In this document: positions 33,721-44,022 of the stretch, one piece after another
Numbering within the stretch: position 1 is the first letter of the stretch
How the letters are laid out: each line of letters starts with the position of its first letter
NCBI GenBank assembly: GCA_963580285.1
Contig: OY757015.1
Location: 145,016,082 to 145,080,081, forward strand
Length of the DNA: 64,000 nt
Direction of reading: 5' to 3'
DNA from: Lucinisca nassula
Lineage: Eukaryota; Mollusca; Bivalvia; Lucinida; Lucinidae
The notes under the pieces: generated by a model
The model's input: only the letters and a program-made list of their open reading frames with translations
The model's database searches: none
Told to the model about the DNA's origin: nothing
Made by a program: the position numbers and the translations under genes

Positions 33721-33979
33721 TTAGTGGAGAAATAAGGAGATTTATTATCCTTGTTATTTCTCCTCATTACGAAAACACCCCTATACAATTACATTGTAAA
33801 TTTAATCGGCAGAACAAGAAAAATTTTAAGGTGAAAAAATTGTGATATTTTTCTTATTTCTGCTCAAAATATATATTGTGGATACTCGACAGAACTGCCT
33901 GGAACTGCCTGTTCAAGGCAGTTCTAACCAGTACCCAAAATCTATATTTTAGAGCAGAAACAAGAAGAATAAGGTTTAC

Positions 33980-34133
33980 CCCCTGTAAATCCCAGTTTTA
34001 CTACATGAAAGTAAGGTTCAAGGGGGTCAAAATCATCTAGGCATGTTTGCGTGATGTTATCAAGATACCTTTCTGATCCTTCCTTCTTCAATTTGGCAGA
34101 GGAGGCTTCTAGTAGTTTTGTTACACTATCCTT
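33980..34133 (-). CDS. KIBRA: KIBRA exon H (post-C2 helix)
   Basis: 51 codons plus one base. It begins KDSVTKLLEASSAKLKKEG, like the vertebrate DAVSALLEQTAVELEKRQEG helix after the C2 domain, then continues with a less conserved acidic/aromatic tail (CLDDFDPLEPYFHVV) and ends in Gly codons before GTAAACC. The end is phase 1, but the next exon I recognise downstream (25,116-25,210) needs a phase-2 partner. So either an exon lies between them or the donor is elsewhere; no other in-frame GT here gives phase 2. Confidence 0.85.
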
Positions 34134-34157
34134 CTGAAAATTACATAAAGTATACAA

Positions 34158-34571
34158 TTAACAAATTGCATGCGGGAAACCCCCAAAAGGGGTACCTTGG
34201 TAAACGGGTACCTTGGCAAACAGTGCAGGCAGAGGTGTAAAATTTCCCTCAAACTTACTCCCCTTATTGTCTAAACTTTTCAATTAGGTGCTGAAAATGA
34301 AGAAAAAGTAAGGTCAGTGTTGAAAATCTTACTCGTCCTGCCTTAAAACTTCCTCGCAAATGCTAGCGGGCGAGTGGAATTTTACACCCCTGGCAGGCCC
34401 AGATCAGACGCGGCAGGGCGTGGCGTCTGATCAGGGCCTGCACTATTTGCTAACAGAATTTTCCTTCAAAAATGGAATAAAAACAAAAAATAGGCCTGAC
34501 ACCCCTTATATGGTAAATGGACTTGTCCAACATATAACAATGGAAGAGTCCACTAGCATACAATGGGTTAA
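34158..34571. mobile_element. PB2 MITE with nested H5
   Basis: TTAA|CAAATTGCATGCGGG to AGCATACAATGGG|TTAA; GGTACCTTGGTAAACGGG is duplicated near 34,190-34,220. H5 lies at 34,230-34,392, 97 bp from KIBRA exon H. Confidence 0.72.
34230..34392. mobile_element. MITE H5 copy 1, 5-bp duplication GCAGG
   Basis: Ends CAGAGGTGTAAAATT and AATTTTACACCCCTG, flanked by GCAGG on both sides. 163 bp, inserted in a PB2 MITE. The same family, in reverse orientation, is at 58,332-58,495. Confidence 0.8.
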
Positions 34572-34721
34572 AGGATTACAAAACAGTCACAAAGAATCTA
34601 CACACATAGGTAGAAATTCTTACCATCAAATAAAGTACAAGTTTAGAAAGTATTTATTGAAGACAGTTTCTGCAGTTGCATGCACATGTAGTCTCTCTGA
34701 AAATTGGTCAGTTTATTCAGG

Positions 34722-34790
34722 CCCAGAGGTTACAAGGCTTCTTTCATGCTCAACTCAACTGAGCATGAAATTTATACTGCTCATCAACAG
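34722..34790. repeat. Short palindrome TTTCATGCTCA
   Basis: TTTCATGCTCAACTCAACTG then AGCATGAAA; the same motif is at 9,390-9,420 (TTTCATGCTCAACTC, AAGCATGAAA), both after an AGGTTAYAA context, and half of it at 35,155-35,175. Confidence 0.55.
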
Positions 34791-34829
34791 TAAAATACTA
34801 TCAAATATAGAGTATCTTATGGGAGTGCT

Positions 34830-34940
34830 CATGTATTATTGAATTTATTAAACGAGTTGAGGAAAAGGGATAAAATGCAAGGCTCTGCCGAGCATTTTAT
34901 CCCTTTTCTTCAATGAGTTTAATAAATTCAATAATACATG
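34830..34940. repeat. Long palindrome PL2
   Basis: TATTATTGAATTTATTAAAC with GTTTAATAAATTCAATAATA; the inner arms GAAAAGGGATAAAATGC and GCATTTTATCCCTTTTC surround AAGGCTCTGCCGA. CRE-like TGACGTCG and GGACGTCATAC follow at 35,036-35,055, GCGACGTCATATG at 35,133. Confidence 0.83.
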
Positions 34941-35199
34941 CGCACGAATGCAAGATTCTATTTATCATGACATTTAAAACTCATTATATTCACCATTCGT
35001 TTACAAAAATGTCAATATTCCGCCATTAGTAAACGTGACGTCGTTAAGGACGTCATACATGTACATTTATGGGGCGTATCTAACTAATTTGCATAATTAT
35101 CAAATTTATTATATGGCGTTATTACACTCTCAGTCGCGACGTCATATGATAAAAGTTTTATTCATGCTCAGGTCAGTAGAAAATACTATTTGTTCTGCT

Positions 35200-35624
35200 T
35201 ATGCTAACTTTATCCAACTGAGTCATGAGGACAAGCTAAAGACAATGTGTATTGTTGACAGCATATTCAAATCTGCTCTAACCATATATGTATGCATCAC
35301 AACCTCTCTATAACACTGTTCATTAATCACAGTTTTGAATATAACATGGTTAGATGATGGCTCCCAAAACTGTGTAAAATATATAGAAAACTGACTATAA
35401 ATGGCCTTTTTTCTATACAATCAATATATTTTTGTTTGGGTATAACTGAGTTAACTAACAAGATTCTCGCTTTGGACCTAAACTACAGTCTCATAAAGAG
35501 GTTGTGGTGTATATTTCAGAAAATTTATCAAATTTTTGCAACTCAATTCATTACTGGGTCATTCTCTCTCAAATATTAGCACAAGAAAAGTATTCAAATT
35601 GCAGTCAAACCCACAATAACCTAC
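35200..35624. other. Intron, nothing recognised
   Basis: AT-rich sequence between the CRE-like element and KIBRA exon I; short frames on both strands look random. Confidence 0.5.
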
Positions 35625-35831
35625 CTGTTGTGAGTTATCCACAGTAAACAGACTATCAGGACGAGGGTTCTGGGCTAACAAGATCTCCCGTACACTACTA
35701 TCACTACTGGACGATGATTTCTTACTAGGCACAGTGGCTTCAGATTGCATAAACTTAAAGCTGAGAACATTGTACCATCTAACAGAGACTTCTTTAGCAC
35801 TGAAGTCAGCCAGACTCACAGACGCACAGCC
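35625..35831 (-). CDS. KIBRA: KIBRA exon I (end of C2 domain and linker)
   Basis: Exactly 69 codons, phase 0 at both ends. It begins GCASVSLADFSAKEVSVRWY and then NVLSFKFM, matching GAQISLAEV and STRWYNLLSYKYL of vertebrates; this closes the C2 sandwich. The second half is a Ser-run (KKSSSSSDSS) and ends FTVDNSQQ. Acceptor AACTTTCAG, donor GTAGGT. Joins J and H without a split codon. Confidence 0.93.
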
Positions 35832-35989
35832 CTGAAAGTTAAAAGTGTTACATAAGTGAAAATTGAAATCAGCTGGTGACATTGGTAGGCGTCAAGGGAT
35901 GATCAAATCCCACAGTCCCCGGATAGGGAATTTTCACTGTGTGACAAGAAGATATTTGTGGAAATATACACAAATCCAATTAACCCATT

Positions 35990-36208
35990 TTGTACCGGAA
36001 ACCCCAAAACGGGTACCCTGGCAAACAGTGCAGGCCCAGTTCAGACGCCGCAGAACACGGCGCCTGATCAGGGCCTTCACTGTTTGCAAAAAGTTCAGCT
36101 ATTTTCCGAATAGTTTTTGAAGAACGCACAACCTGACACCCCTAAATTTTGAAATGGACTCATGCTATATATAAGGTGGAAGATTTCATTTGGTACAAAA
36201 AGGGTAAA
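35990..36208. mobile_element. PB2 MITE
   Basis: TTAA|CCCATTTTGTACCGG start, PM1 (CAGACGCCGCAGAACACGGC), right end TTTGGTACAAAAAGGG. Confidence 0.66.
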
Positions 36209-36546
36209 AGACAAGAGATTTTCAAGGAAAATGGAGCTTGGACAAGTGCTCTGGACAACATTTTGCTCAACCCTGGGTGGCAGAAGGCTACACGGCCCTC
36301 TACTCGTCAAGCACAGACGCTTATTTCTGTGTCTTGTATTCAATCTTCTCGGGGAATGGATACACCTTCAGGGGCAGCAACTCTGTATAAACATTTTTGT
36401 CCTTGTGGAGAAAATTCTTTCCTTTTAGAGTAGGCTCTTTTTCAGAGGGGTACAATTTATAACAACAATACGTTAAGTCAAAAATTGTTGTCTTTGTGAT
36501 AGTGGAAAATCAAGCATTCTTAGATTCTAGCTGCCTGCTACTGAAC

Positions 36547-37066
36547 TTAACCCTGAAACATCTGAACATGACAACCCTTACCATTGCAAACAGTGTAGAT
36601 CCTGATCAGATGGCTTCTTCAGAAGCCTTATCCAGCTGTTCATGACAACCCCTACCATTGCAAACAGTGTAGATCCAGATCAGGGGCCAGTTGTTCAAAA
36701 CTAACGATGTCGTTAGTTAACGTATCGTTAAAACTTTGATCATTTATTATGGCAAATATGCTAATATTTTTCCTGAAAAAAATGTGAGCAGCTTTTGCAG
36801 ATGCAAACAAAAGCTGCTCACATTTTTTCAGCAAAAATACCAAAATTTTAGATATTTGACTTGCTAGAACACTTAACAATATGACCACTAACAAGCTCAT
36901 TAAGCTAACGATGCTTTGAACAACTGGCCCAAGATGGCTTCAGAAGCCATCTGATCAGGATCTATACTATTTGTCATTCAGTTTGTCAATTTGAATGAAT
37001 AAATTACATCAAGTAATTTGATTGGTTAAAATGGGTGCGGCTAAATTATTTTATGCAGTGGGTTAA
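36547..37066. mobile_element. PB1 MITE with internal duplication and nested FB1
   Basis: TTAA|CCCTGAAACATCTG start and CAGTGGG|TTAA end. The first 70 bp, with half of PM1, are repeated in tandem (36,555-36,610 and 36,640-36,682) before FB1. Confidence 0.68.
36683..36930. mobile_element. FB1 copy 4, nested in PB1
   Basis: Inserted in the central palindrome of a PB1 MITE: GATCCAGATCAG on the left, ATGGCTTCAGAAGCC on the right. At most 1-2 bp of the target is duplicated. Confidence 0.8.
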
Positions 37067-37164
37067 ATGTTAATGAAATGGCTGTGAAATACATCTATAT
37101 TGTTCTAGGAGGATCAACAAAGTTCATTTAAGGGATAATTTTCCTTATAACATTGTGGGTTCTT

Positions 37165-37535
37165 TAGTTAGTTTGATTTAAAGTTTAATGTCCCAGTCAA
37201 CACTAATTAGGTAATTTTGGTTTAAACGTATTTATTCATTCAATATAATCCACAGAAAAGAACATGATATAGTGTAAGGAACTGAACGAAAGCTACAAAT
37301 AGCTTATGTTTACATTATTTTGGAGACATTGCTTCCAATTTTGTGTGACTTTTACCCGACATTGAGATGACATGATCTCAATCCCTGCCACCCAATGAAA
37401 CCAATAGGGTTTATATGCATGGACAGTTTGACTCGCACCACTTTGTCTGGCCAGGATTAGACCTACGCGGTTTACCAGTACTCATGTGCAGTCAGTTTCA
37501 GCTCTGTTCTCACAAACAGGATGATATACAAATAG
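37165..37535 (-). repeat. SINE-1 copy with a 97-bp insert
   Basis: The body is split at 37,219: ATTTTGG occurs on both sides of a segment beginning TTTAAACGTATTTATTC (to about 37,314), so a 7-bp target duplication is likely. The insert is not recognised. Confidence 0.65.
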
Positions 37536-37639
37536 GTGGTCCCAGCCTCATACTGGGCTGATTAAGCCCTATAGTATCAACTATCCAGCATTGTTCGGAG
37601 GCCATCCATATTAACATTGAGGTCAAAAATCAATAAACA

Positions 37640-37805
37640 CGTTTTCAATGGTGTCAATAAATAAAATTGTCATTAATCAAGCAATTTCGTATTGTCCCAG
37701 TTACAGGTCCTCGGTCAGCGGTATTGGCCTTGGCATTCGGCCTCAGGCCAATACAGCAGACCTCGGACCTGTAACTAGGTCAATAAGAAATTACTTGATT
37801 AATAA
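37640..37805. repeat. Palindromic element PL4, copy 2
   Basis: Same arms as 10,797-10,970 (CAAGCAATTTCGTATTG, CAGTTACAGGTCCTCGG, GGACCTGTAACTAGG), with centre changes. Confidence 0.75.
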
Positions 37806-38038
37806 CATTATAGTATTCATTGTATATTTTGGTGGCAAACAATATTGCTCAACGAAACTGTAGACCCTGATCAGACTGTCCTTAGAAATTTTGATATAAC
37901 TTTGCAAACTTCTGATGACATCTAAAAATTATAAGATTTTGAGGGTTATGACCAAGTGCAGTTTAAGTGCAAAAATTGCTCTTCTGAGATTATGGCATTA
38001 TGCTGAAATGTTACTGTACAATCTTTGTTGATTCTTAC

Positions 38039-38222
38039 CGCACATTCATCTGGACGGTTATCTTGTAAGCACCAAATGTTAACTTGTAAGGTTTTAGTGA
38101 ATAGTTTCCTCTCAAGAATAACTATTCGGAACACCTCGTTAAACTTTGGGTTTTTAATCTCTGTAGATGGTGTTGTTTCCCATGAGGCAATAGGGTTCGG
38201 TAATAATGCTGCCTTTATACAA
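38039..38222 (-). CDS. KIBRA: KIBRA exon J (C2 domain core)
   Basis: One base plus 61 codons. It begins CIKAALLPNP, continues with NPKFNEVFRIVI and LQVNIWCLQD, and ends DECA in phase 0. These match IRVAVLPCS, LVFNEVFWVSM and LRVDVCTTD of vertebrate KIBRA. The C2 domain of human KIBRA binds phosphoinositides in a Ca-sensitive way; I cannot tell from this exon alone whether the Ca-binding residues are kept. Acceptor TTTAATTGCAG, donor GTAAGAAT. Confidence 0.93.
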
Positions 38223-38289
38223 CTGCAATTAAACAAGAACAGAAGATGAGGTCCAATTTTCAAACATTTTTCTCTGATAATCCGCTCTC

Positions 38290-38468
38290 CTGCTGAAACT
38301 GAAGGCCTTACTATTGCAAACAGTGTAGATCCAGATCAGATGGCTTCTGATCAGGGTCTACACGGTCATTCTGTCTGTGAATCTGAATAAATTCATTAAA
38401 TATTTTGACTGGTTGATAGTCAGAAATGGGTGAGACAAAATTAATTTATTCAGCAGGACAAGTGTTAA
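38290..38468. mobile_element. PB1 MITE, decayed
   Basis: CTCTCCTGCTGAAACTG on the left, CAGCAGGACAAGTG|TTAA on the right, PM1 with a shortened arm. Confidence 0.62.
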
Positions 38469-38872
38469 CAAAGAAAAAATGAACTTAGGAACCTAACATG
38501 ACACTTTTCAAACAGGACTCAATGCACACAGCTGAGCAAATTATAAATATTTTGACATTTGACTTGTGCAAACTGCTTAGAGATGATTGTCTGGCCTAGA
38601 AACAAAGCAAAGTTACAAAGCAATTGGCATAAAAACAGCTTTGATGGCTCGGTGGCCAGTAAACATGAATAAACACTAATAAACACCAATAAACAACTCC
38701 TACACCAATCGCACAATGGCTGTGTCACTCGTTCTTGATGAGGCGATTCAAATGAGTGAACACTACATGTCCAATCTCCTTTCTCCCCCCCCCCCCCCCC
38801 CCCCAACTCTTATTTCTCTCCTCTCTCTTGTTTTGTACATGTGTCCACATATGCATTCATGTTCATGCAGTG

Positions 38873-39503
38873 GAACTTCAACAGCTCAAACAGTGAAAAT
38901 TTGTTTGATAAACAGGTAGTTCAATCCACTAATTTTTCATAGTGCCATGTCAAGCGCCATAATGCTTCTACAAAATGAAGGTATGAAGGTATGCTGTGTG
39001 TACTCATTAGAATCGCCTCATCGAGGCGATTCTAATGGGTACACAAAGCACAAATATTATGGCAGAATCTCTTCCAAATTTATTCCTAACTATTTCTTAT
39101 GAGGAGCTGTGAGAAGAATTCCTTATGAACTCAAACTAGAGCTATCACTAAAGGTGATGAATACCCCCACAAAAACTGCCTTGATAGTACATCAGCGGCA
39201 TTTTGCAATTTTTTCACTTGAAAGGGGCCATAACTATGTCGAAAATTGACGAATTGTAGTGGAAATCGAACTTGACCTGTATTTTATGATGTTACATCAG
39301 TGTACCAAAAATTATAAAAATCGGTGAAGCGCTTTTTGAGTTATCGTCTGGAAACCAAGTCAACAGACCGACAGACTGACCGACCGACCGACAAGCTCAC
39401 TCCTATATACTCCCCCAAATTTCATTTGTGGGGGTATAAAAATGCATTTGACTCGGCCATGGTAAACATGCTCTTTCTGTTCAAGCTGTTGAAGTTCATT
39501 GTA
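38873..39503. mobile_element. TA1 MITE, copy 5, split by P3 pearl
   Basis: CAGTGGAACTTCAACAGCTC to AGCTGTTGAAGTTCATTG, with PM2 at 38,990-39,052 and a P3 element at 39,135-39,437. It ends 24 bp from KIBRA exon K. Confidence 0.62.
39135..39437 (+). mobile_element. Small pearl-type element P3
   Basis: Begins ACTAGAGCTATCAC with GAATACCCCCACAAA. The single-copy interior contains GCCATAACTATGTCGAAAAT, an ACCGACCGACCG microsatellite, and a hairpin end ACTCCCCCAAAT..ATTTGTGGGGGTAT. It is inserted into a TA1 MITE copy between AACTCAA and AAAAATGC. Confidence 0.8.
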
Positions 39504-39526
39504 TCTGGGATAAAAGCAGTACTTAC

Positions 39527-39613
39527 ACTTTGGAGCCCTCTGGGAATTGCAATGCTGAAAGGTTTCTTGCCTGCTCAATGCCAACAGACAGGGTGTTCTC
39601 AAAAACATCGTAC
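39527..39613 (-). CDS. KIBRA: KIBRA exon K (C2 domain, strand 2)
   Basis: An 87-bp exon: one base, 28 codons, two bases. It encodes YDVFENTLSVGIEQARNLSA and ends in PEGSK, with a Val codon completed by exon J. The vertebrate counterpart reads YDEKNKQFAILIIQLSNLSA and then QDQKVNIRVAVLP, so this is the early C2 beta-sheet. Acceptor TCTTCACAG, donor GTAAGTAC (strong). It sits inside a plus-strand stretch otherwise made of a TA1 MITE and a P3 pearl element. Confidence 0.9.
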
Positions 39614-39730
39614 CTGTGAAGATAAATCAAAGAACTTTTTGTTAGGCTAATGCCTTATTACACAAACAGGAATTTACTTCCTTCTGAATATTATAATCCT
39701 TTCTCAGTCCTCTGAAAATTTGCTCCAAGG

Positions 39731-39900
39731 GGAATACGGTAAAAATACTAAAAATTCGGACACCTTGAGGACTTTTTACAATTCGCCTAAATTATTAAAA
39801 AAATTTTCATGATCCAGCACGGAGTACTACAAGTGCAGACAGAATGGCAAACTGTGGCGACCCTGATCAGACTGCTCCTTCAGTCTGATCTAGGTTAAGG
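39731..39900. mobile_element. PALT MITE copy
   Basis: CACCTTGAGGACTTTTTAC, GATCCAGCACGGAGTAC, then PM1 with shortened arm (CTCCTTCAGTCTGATCTAGG). Confidence 0.6.
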
Positions 39901-40510
39901 ACCATTTTCCACGCATTTACTAAAGAGAAAATTGACCCACCAGTGCTGTCCATTACAATAACACATCCCTGTACAAAAATGGCATCTACTAGTATTTTAC
40001 TAATGAAAATGTTCGTTTTCCTTACTACCAATTCAAATATAGATTGTGGGTGCTAGAGTACTAATGAAAACCCACAATCAATGTTTTTTAACAAACACAG
40101 GGAAAACAGTGAATACCCCTTTAAACCCCCTTTTTATCTATATAAAATGGGGTTTAGAGGGGGGGGGGGGGGGGTAATTGCACGGGCTTGTTAACCTTGT
40201 TTTGATTTCACAAGGGAGACAACTTTCAGTATTTCCTGTTTTCTTCCCATGAAGTCAGTCCTTCAATAAAAGGAATCTTGAAAGGAAACCATTCGTTCAT
40301 TCATAACAAATATGACAGACTAACACTGACAAGGGAGACAATAATATTTTCAAACGAGTTGCCTCCCCTCGAGTTGTATAAAGTTAATATTAGGGGAATG
40401 TAAAAACCATTCTTCCCTAAATTCAGCCCCTCTGAGAAATTGGGGTCTACCTTTAAAGGAAAGAATTTGCTCTTCAGGAGTGAATTCTGTCCTTTATGAA
40501 CGGACCCCTT

Positions 40511-40733
40511 ACTGCAAGAACTTACATTTATAAGGAGTCGTTCTTCCCCAGAACCATTAGAGATTGGAATGCCCTTCCCGATTCGATTATTTCGACAGCT
40601 GAAGGTGCTGATGATTGTGTAGCTAAATTTACCTCTTTGGTTAGAGCTAGGGACTAACTTCCCACATCACAGGTCCTGGTGTATGAATGTCTTTTGACGT
40701 GTCACCAGTAACAATTCTGATTCTGATTCTGAC
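40511..40733 (+). pseudogene. 5'-truncated copy of the same LINE (3' tail)
   Basis: Nearly identical to 8,478-8,697: it encodes the last residues of the RT ORF (PRTIRDWNALPDSI, FTSLVRARD, stop) and ends in the same TTCTGA repeats. Severe 5' truncation is usual for LINEs copied by target-primed reverse transcription. It sits within a G1 MITE fragment, 45 bp from KIBRA exon L. Confidence 0.88.
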
Positions 40734-40777
40734 CTCTACTGTTATGCGAAAATATGTTCCAGATTATAATAACTTAC

Positions 40778-40840
40778 TTTAATTTGATTTGAATTTGAGC
40801 ACTCTCTAATCCCATTTCCAAAACCTCATCCAACATGTCT
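40778..40840 (-). CDS. KIBRA: KIBRA exon L (start of C2 domain)
   Basis: A 63-bp exon with 20 full codons: DMLDEVLEMGLESAQIQIKL, between a split Arg and a split Lys codon. AQIQIKLKYD corresponds to TRIQIALKYD of vertebrate KIBRA, the first strand of the C2 beta sandwich. Acceptor TTCTTACAG; the donor is AAA|GTAAGTT, the only choice that keeps the frame into exon K. It lies 45 bp downstream (plus strand) of a truncated LINE tail at 40,511-40,733. Confidence 0.9.
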
Positions 40841-40925
40841 CTGTAAGAAATAGATATCAACTAAATGTTTTATGTTCTTCAAATGTGCATGCACAACCAA
40901 CAGGAAGGGATAAACATACAACTTT

Positions 40926-41090
40926 GGCCACGTGTGAGATGCCATGTTCTGTAATGGAAGATCAGGTGGTTTTTGTCCGGTTTCTGCAGTTTTTGCCGAC
41001 CTTTGATTAACGATCGGCTTGAATTAAGTGAAATAATCTTGAAAGGGCCGTAAAACCGCTAAAACATTAATAAATAAATAAAACATACAA
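40926..41090 (+). repeat. SINE-4, 5'-truncated copy
   Basis: Lacks the tRNA head; CGATCGGCTTGAATTAAG, AATAATCTTGAAAGGGCC, then AATAAATAAATAAAAC. Confidence 0.7.
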
Positions 41091-41630
41091 CTTCTTTCAT
41101 GAGGCTACCTGCACTTTTGGGCTTGAAAATGTAGAAACAAAAGTGTAGGCTTGCAGGCAAAGACATATGGTTCTCGCATCCTAACAATTTTTGACTGGTA
41201 AGAAATCAGTTCCCTAAACATTGGCTGTTATATGGAATTTAAATAAGGAGTAGCATCACAAAAGATTTCCTCTAATTACCCCAAGAAACAAATATTGTGG
41301 ACATTTGTTAGAATCGCCTCACCTCACCTCCCGGAGACAATTCCAACAAATATACACAAGACTTGTTTCTTGGAGTATTTAACATAATATTATTGTCTAT
41401 CTCATCCTGACCTAAGAATATGTTCACTGAAATTGTCGTTGAAACGAGTTGTCATTATATCAAATGTCAGTATTATGAGGGTTGACTGTAAGCACAAATG
41501 CATGATTCCTTGCATGAAGTACCTCAAGCTCTCTGCTACATGTCTGCAAGCAGCAACACTCTCTTAAAACCACCTTTCTAACCACATTTCTCTTAAAACC
41601 ACACTTATTTTCTTGCTGTCTGGAGAAATC

Positions 41631-41795
41631 TCCGTCATGTAGTGGTTATGCTACTCGCCTTGTAAACCAGGGATCGCAGGATCGATCCCAGACTTCTCCA
41701 GACTTTCGGATGAGTCTTTAAACCGAGGTCCTGTCTCAGTATGACCTTAGCTGTTGGTGAGACGTAAAACTAAACACTCACTCACTCTTGCTGTC
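41631..41795 (+). repeat. SINE-3, tRNA-derived
   Basis: Head CATGTAGTGGTTATGCTACT (box A area) and GCAGGATCGATCCC (box B area), body GAGTCTTTAAACCGAGGTCC, tail ACTCACTCACTC. Minus-strand copies at 19,119-19,290, 23,628-23,712 and 59,375-59,520. Confidence 0.75.
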
Positions 41796-42203
41796 TGGAG
41801 CTTTTGCTGATCCCCTGCGTGGAAAGTACACTTTTCATCTCAGCAGACTCATTTTTGGGCCCGATAGCATAGGAATAATGTTTGCCTAGCTTGCAGGAAA
41901 AGGAGTATGGTTCTTGCATGCAGTAACTTTTTTTGGCTGGTAAATAACCAGTACAGAGATTCACTTAACCCATGTAAAATGCCAATCATGACAATTGTCT
42001 TCTGCTTTGTCGTCTGCAAAGTACTTTATAATTACTTTTTGCAAACAGTGTGGACCCAGATCAGACTGCTCCTAAAGGATATAATATTTCCCTCATTACT
42101 CGTAGAAACTTTTTTCCTTTGAAAAATAATAGATTGTTGTCTACTCTTGTATTTTCCACAGCGTTTGAAGTGTTTAAAAAAGAATTTGATGATCATAGCT
42201 TAC
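41796..42203. other. Intron, nothing recognised
   Basis: Between a SINE-3 copy and KIBRA exon M. A half-PM1 (AACAGTGTGGACCCAGATC) lies near 42,045; otherwise no signal. Confidence 0.5.
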
Positions 42204-43055
42204 CTTTTGACAGATGCTTCAAAAACTCCACTATCGCCCGCTACAGACTCATCACTCACAGCAGCAGACACACTTCTTGTGTTCACACCATTCCCCACAC
42301 CGGAACTACTTTCACTGATAGGACTAAGTGGTGGGTTGGAGGCTACATCCAGAGTTTCTGGATACTGAGTTCTTTTCGCTACACTGCTTTGTGTACACAC
42401 TGTTTCCACAGTTTCTGACTGGTATGTGGAACTGGTTTGTATAGAATAACTAGATGTCTCTGTTGATTCAAATTTTGACTGTAGTAATACCGGACTATTT
42501 TCTACTGACACTTTTGATTGATTGCTACTGATCTGTACAGGGATATTTATAGTTACATTCTGCAGGGGAGTATTACTGAGAGTGGAACCAGTCCGCCGCT
42601 GTAAAGAAGGCACATTGGTAGGGGGCGGAGGCTTAGCTACATTCATATGTTGTTTATATGTGGGTGGGGGACCAATGTCATAGGGTGATACAGGAGGTGA
42701 TAACGATGATAATGAGGAATGAGGTGATGCTGACTTCATGGAAGTCGATGGCTGGGGTATTTCTTGGCTACTGGCCATAACACTTTGTAAATATCCACTA
42801 GTTGCGGCCGCCATAACATCCGGCGCGACTGTCACAGGATTTTCGTGTATTGGTGAAATACTGTGTCCTTGTAATAACTTTTCCACACGTCTGTGCAAAT
42901 CTTGAAGATCCACATCTGTTGATTTTTGCTGGTTATAAATATCTAACATACTCAAGGAATTGAGTGATCCTCTGCTACTTGCTGAGAGAGAACCGAGAGA
43001 TCCTAGAGATCCAAGACTAGAGCTGGATGACATAGACAGGGTGCTCATCGACATA
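42204..43055 (-). CDS. KIBRA: KIBRA exon M (large Ser/Pro-rich linker exon)
   Basis: The largest coding exon, 283 full codons. In order it holds: a Ser-rich start (STLSMSSSSS, GSLGSLGSLS, SSRGSLNSLS); an ISPIHENPV block matching the vertebrate ITTIHEDEV block; SSLSSLSPPVSP, matching the vertebrate SSLSSPSPPCSP segment known to carry mitotic phosphosites; a PPPTY sequence followed by a Pro-rich stretch (PPPPTNVP); a Ser/Thr-rich, low-complexity part; and SAAVSDESVAGDSGV near the end, almost identical to vertebrates. Acceptor TTATTTCAG, donor GTAAGC. Several open frames on the plus strand here are shadows. Function is inferred as a flexible, phosphorylated linker between the coiled coils and the C2 domain. 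Confidence 0.95.
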
Positions 43056-43076
43056 CTGAAATAAAGTATATACATT

Positions 43077-43279
43077 GAAATTCCGGTATTAAGACCACCT
43101 AAAATTAAGACTAATTCTCCTTTAAAAAAACTTATTTAGCAGGGTTTAGTTATTCTTTCTTTGTGTTTTCTGCATACAGTGTCCCCTGGTAAGAGACCTA
43201 CTTTGGGACTGTTCAAAAGTGGTCTCAAAGACCACTTTTGAACAGTTCCAAAGGTGGTCTTAATATAGAAATTTTACTG
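43077..43279. mobile_element. TA2 MITE, copy 2
   Basis: GAAATTCCGGTATTAAGACC to TATAGAAATTTTACTG then TA. Internal hairpin AAAAGTGGTCTCAAAG / GACCACTTTT. Begins 22 bp from KIBRA exon M. Confidence 0.68.
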
Positions 43280-43627
43280 TACATAAGAGCTATAAAAGTT
43301 GCAAGCTGGCATGCACATGTATGACCAAGGAATATATAAACAGCCTGCCCACCCACAGTTCCAGATAACGAGATGTATTGAGGATAATTCCGAGGTATTT
43401 TTTTTTTATTTCTCTAAAAGGTTTTTGGTTCTTGTTAAAATGCCTCAATTTTTATACTACGCTTGAACACCATGAAAATTTGTTCGACCTGGGATGGTTT
43501 GAATCACTTAGGGTTGATCAAGAGACATGCTAGGGGTACTTACTCTTTTTCTTTACAATAAAAAGTATGCCATGTGTACTCATCAGAATCGCCTCATTTT
43601 CATGATAAAATAAGAAGTGTTCCAAAT

Positions 43628-43805
43628 ATATTATTGTATTTACTCTAAAAATTTGTACACCTCAACTTACCATACTTGTTCTGCAAGTTGAACAATGACG
43701 GTTCACTACCCAATGTTGTGTCTGGAGGTGGCTGGATGAGTGGTGAACAGTGTAGACCCCGATGAGATGACACATCTCATCAGGGTCTACACCGTTTGCT
43801 CAGAC
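43628..43805. mobile_element. PALD MITE copy
   Basis: TTGTATTTACTCTAAAAATT start, TGTTGTGTCTGGAGGTGGC, and PM1 as a perfect palindrome around GATGACACATCTCATC. Confidence 0.62.
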
Positions 43806-44022
43806 TTCAATAACATCGGCAGCTATGGAAAACATTCCCCTCAAGAGCTGGGGACTCGTAGAAGTACATAAAACCCGTGGTAAACAAGCCATCGTATTTT
43901 CACTGTATTCGAACATTACTAAGTTGTGACCATTTTTGTGTTTTAAGGGAGAAATAAGGAAAATCATCCACCTCTTTACCTTCAGCCATGATACTCATAC
44001 AGACTTCACTGAGAGGGCTATA

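Noticed and set aside
42050..42418. Plus-strand open frames of 70-120 codons at 42,050-42,418
   Set aside because: They lie antisense to KIBRA exon M, have no family resemblance, and their composition follows the Ser-rich minus-strand code.
43745..43805. CTCATCAG / GATGAGA resembling a hammerhead core
   Set aside because: No GAAAC partner; it is the arm of the PM1 palindrome in a PALD MITE. Also rejected: CTGATGAGGC at 59,502, which belongs to a SINE-3 head.
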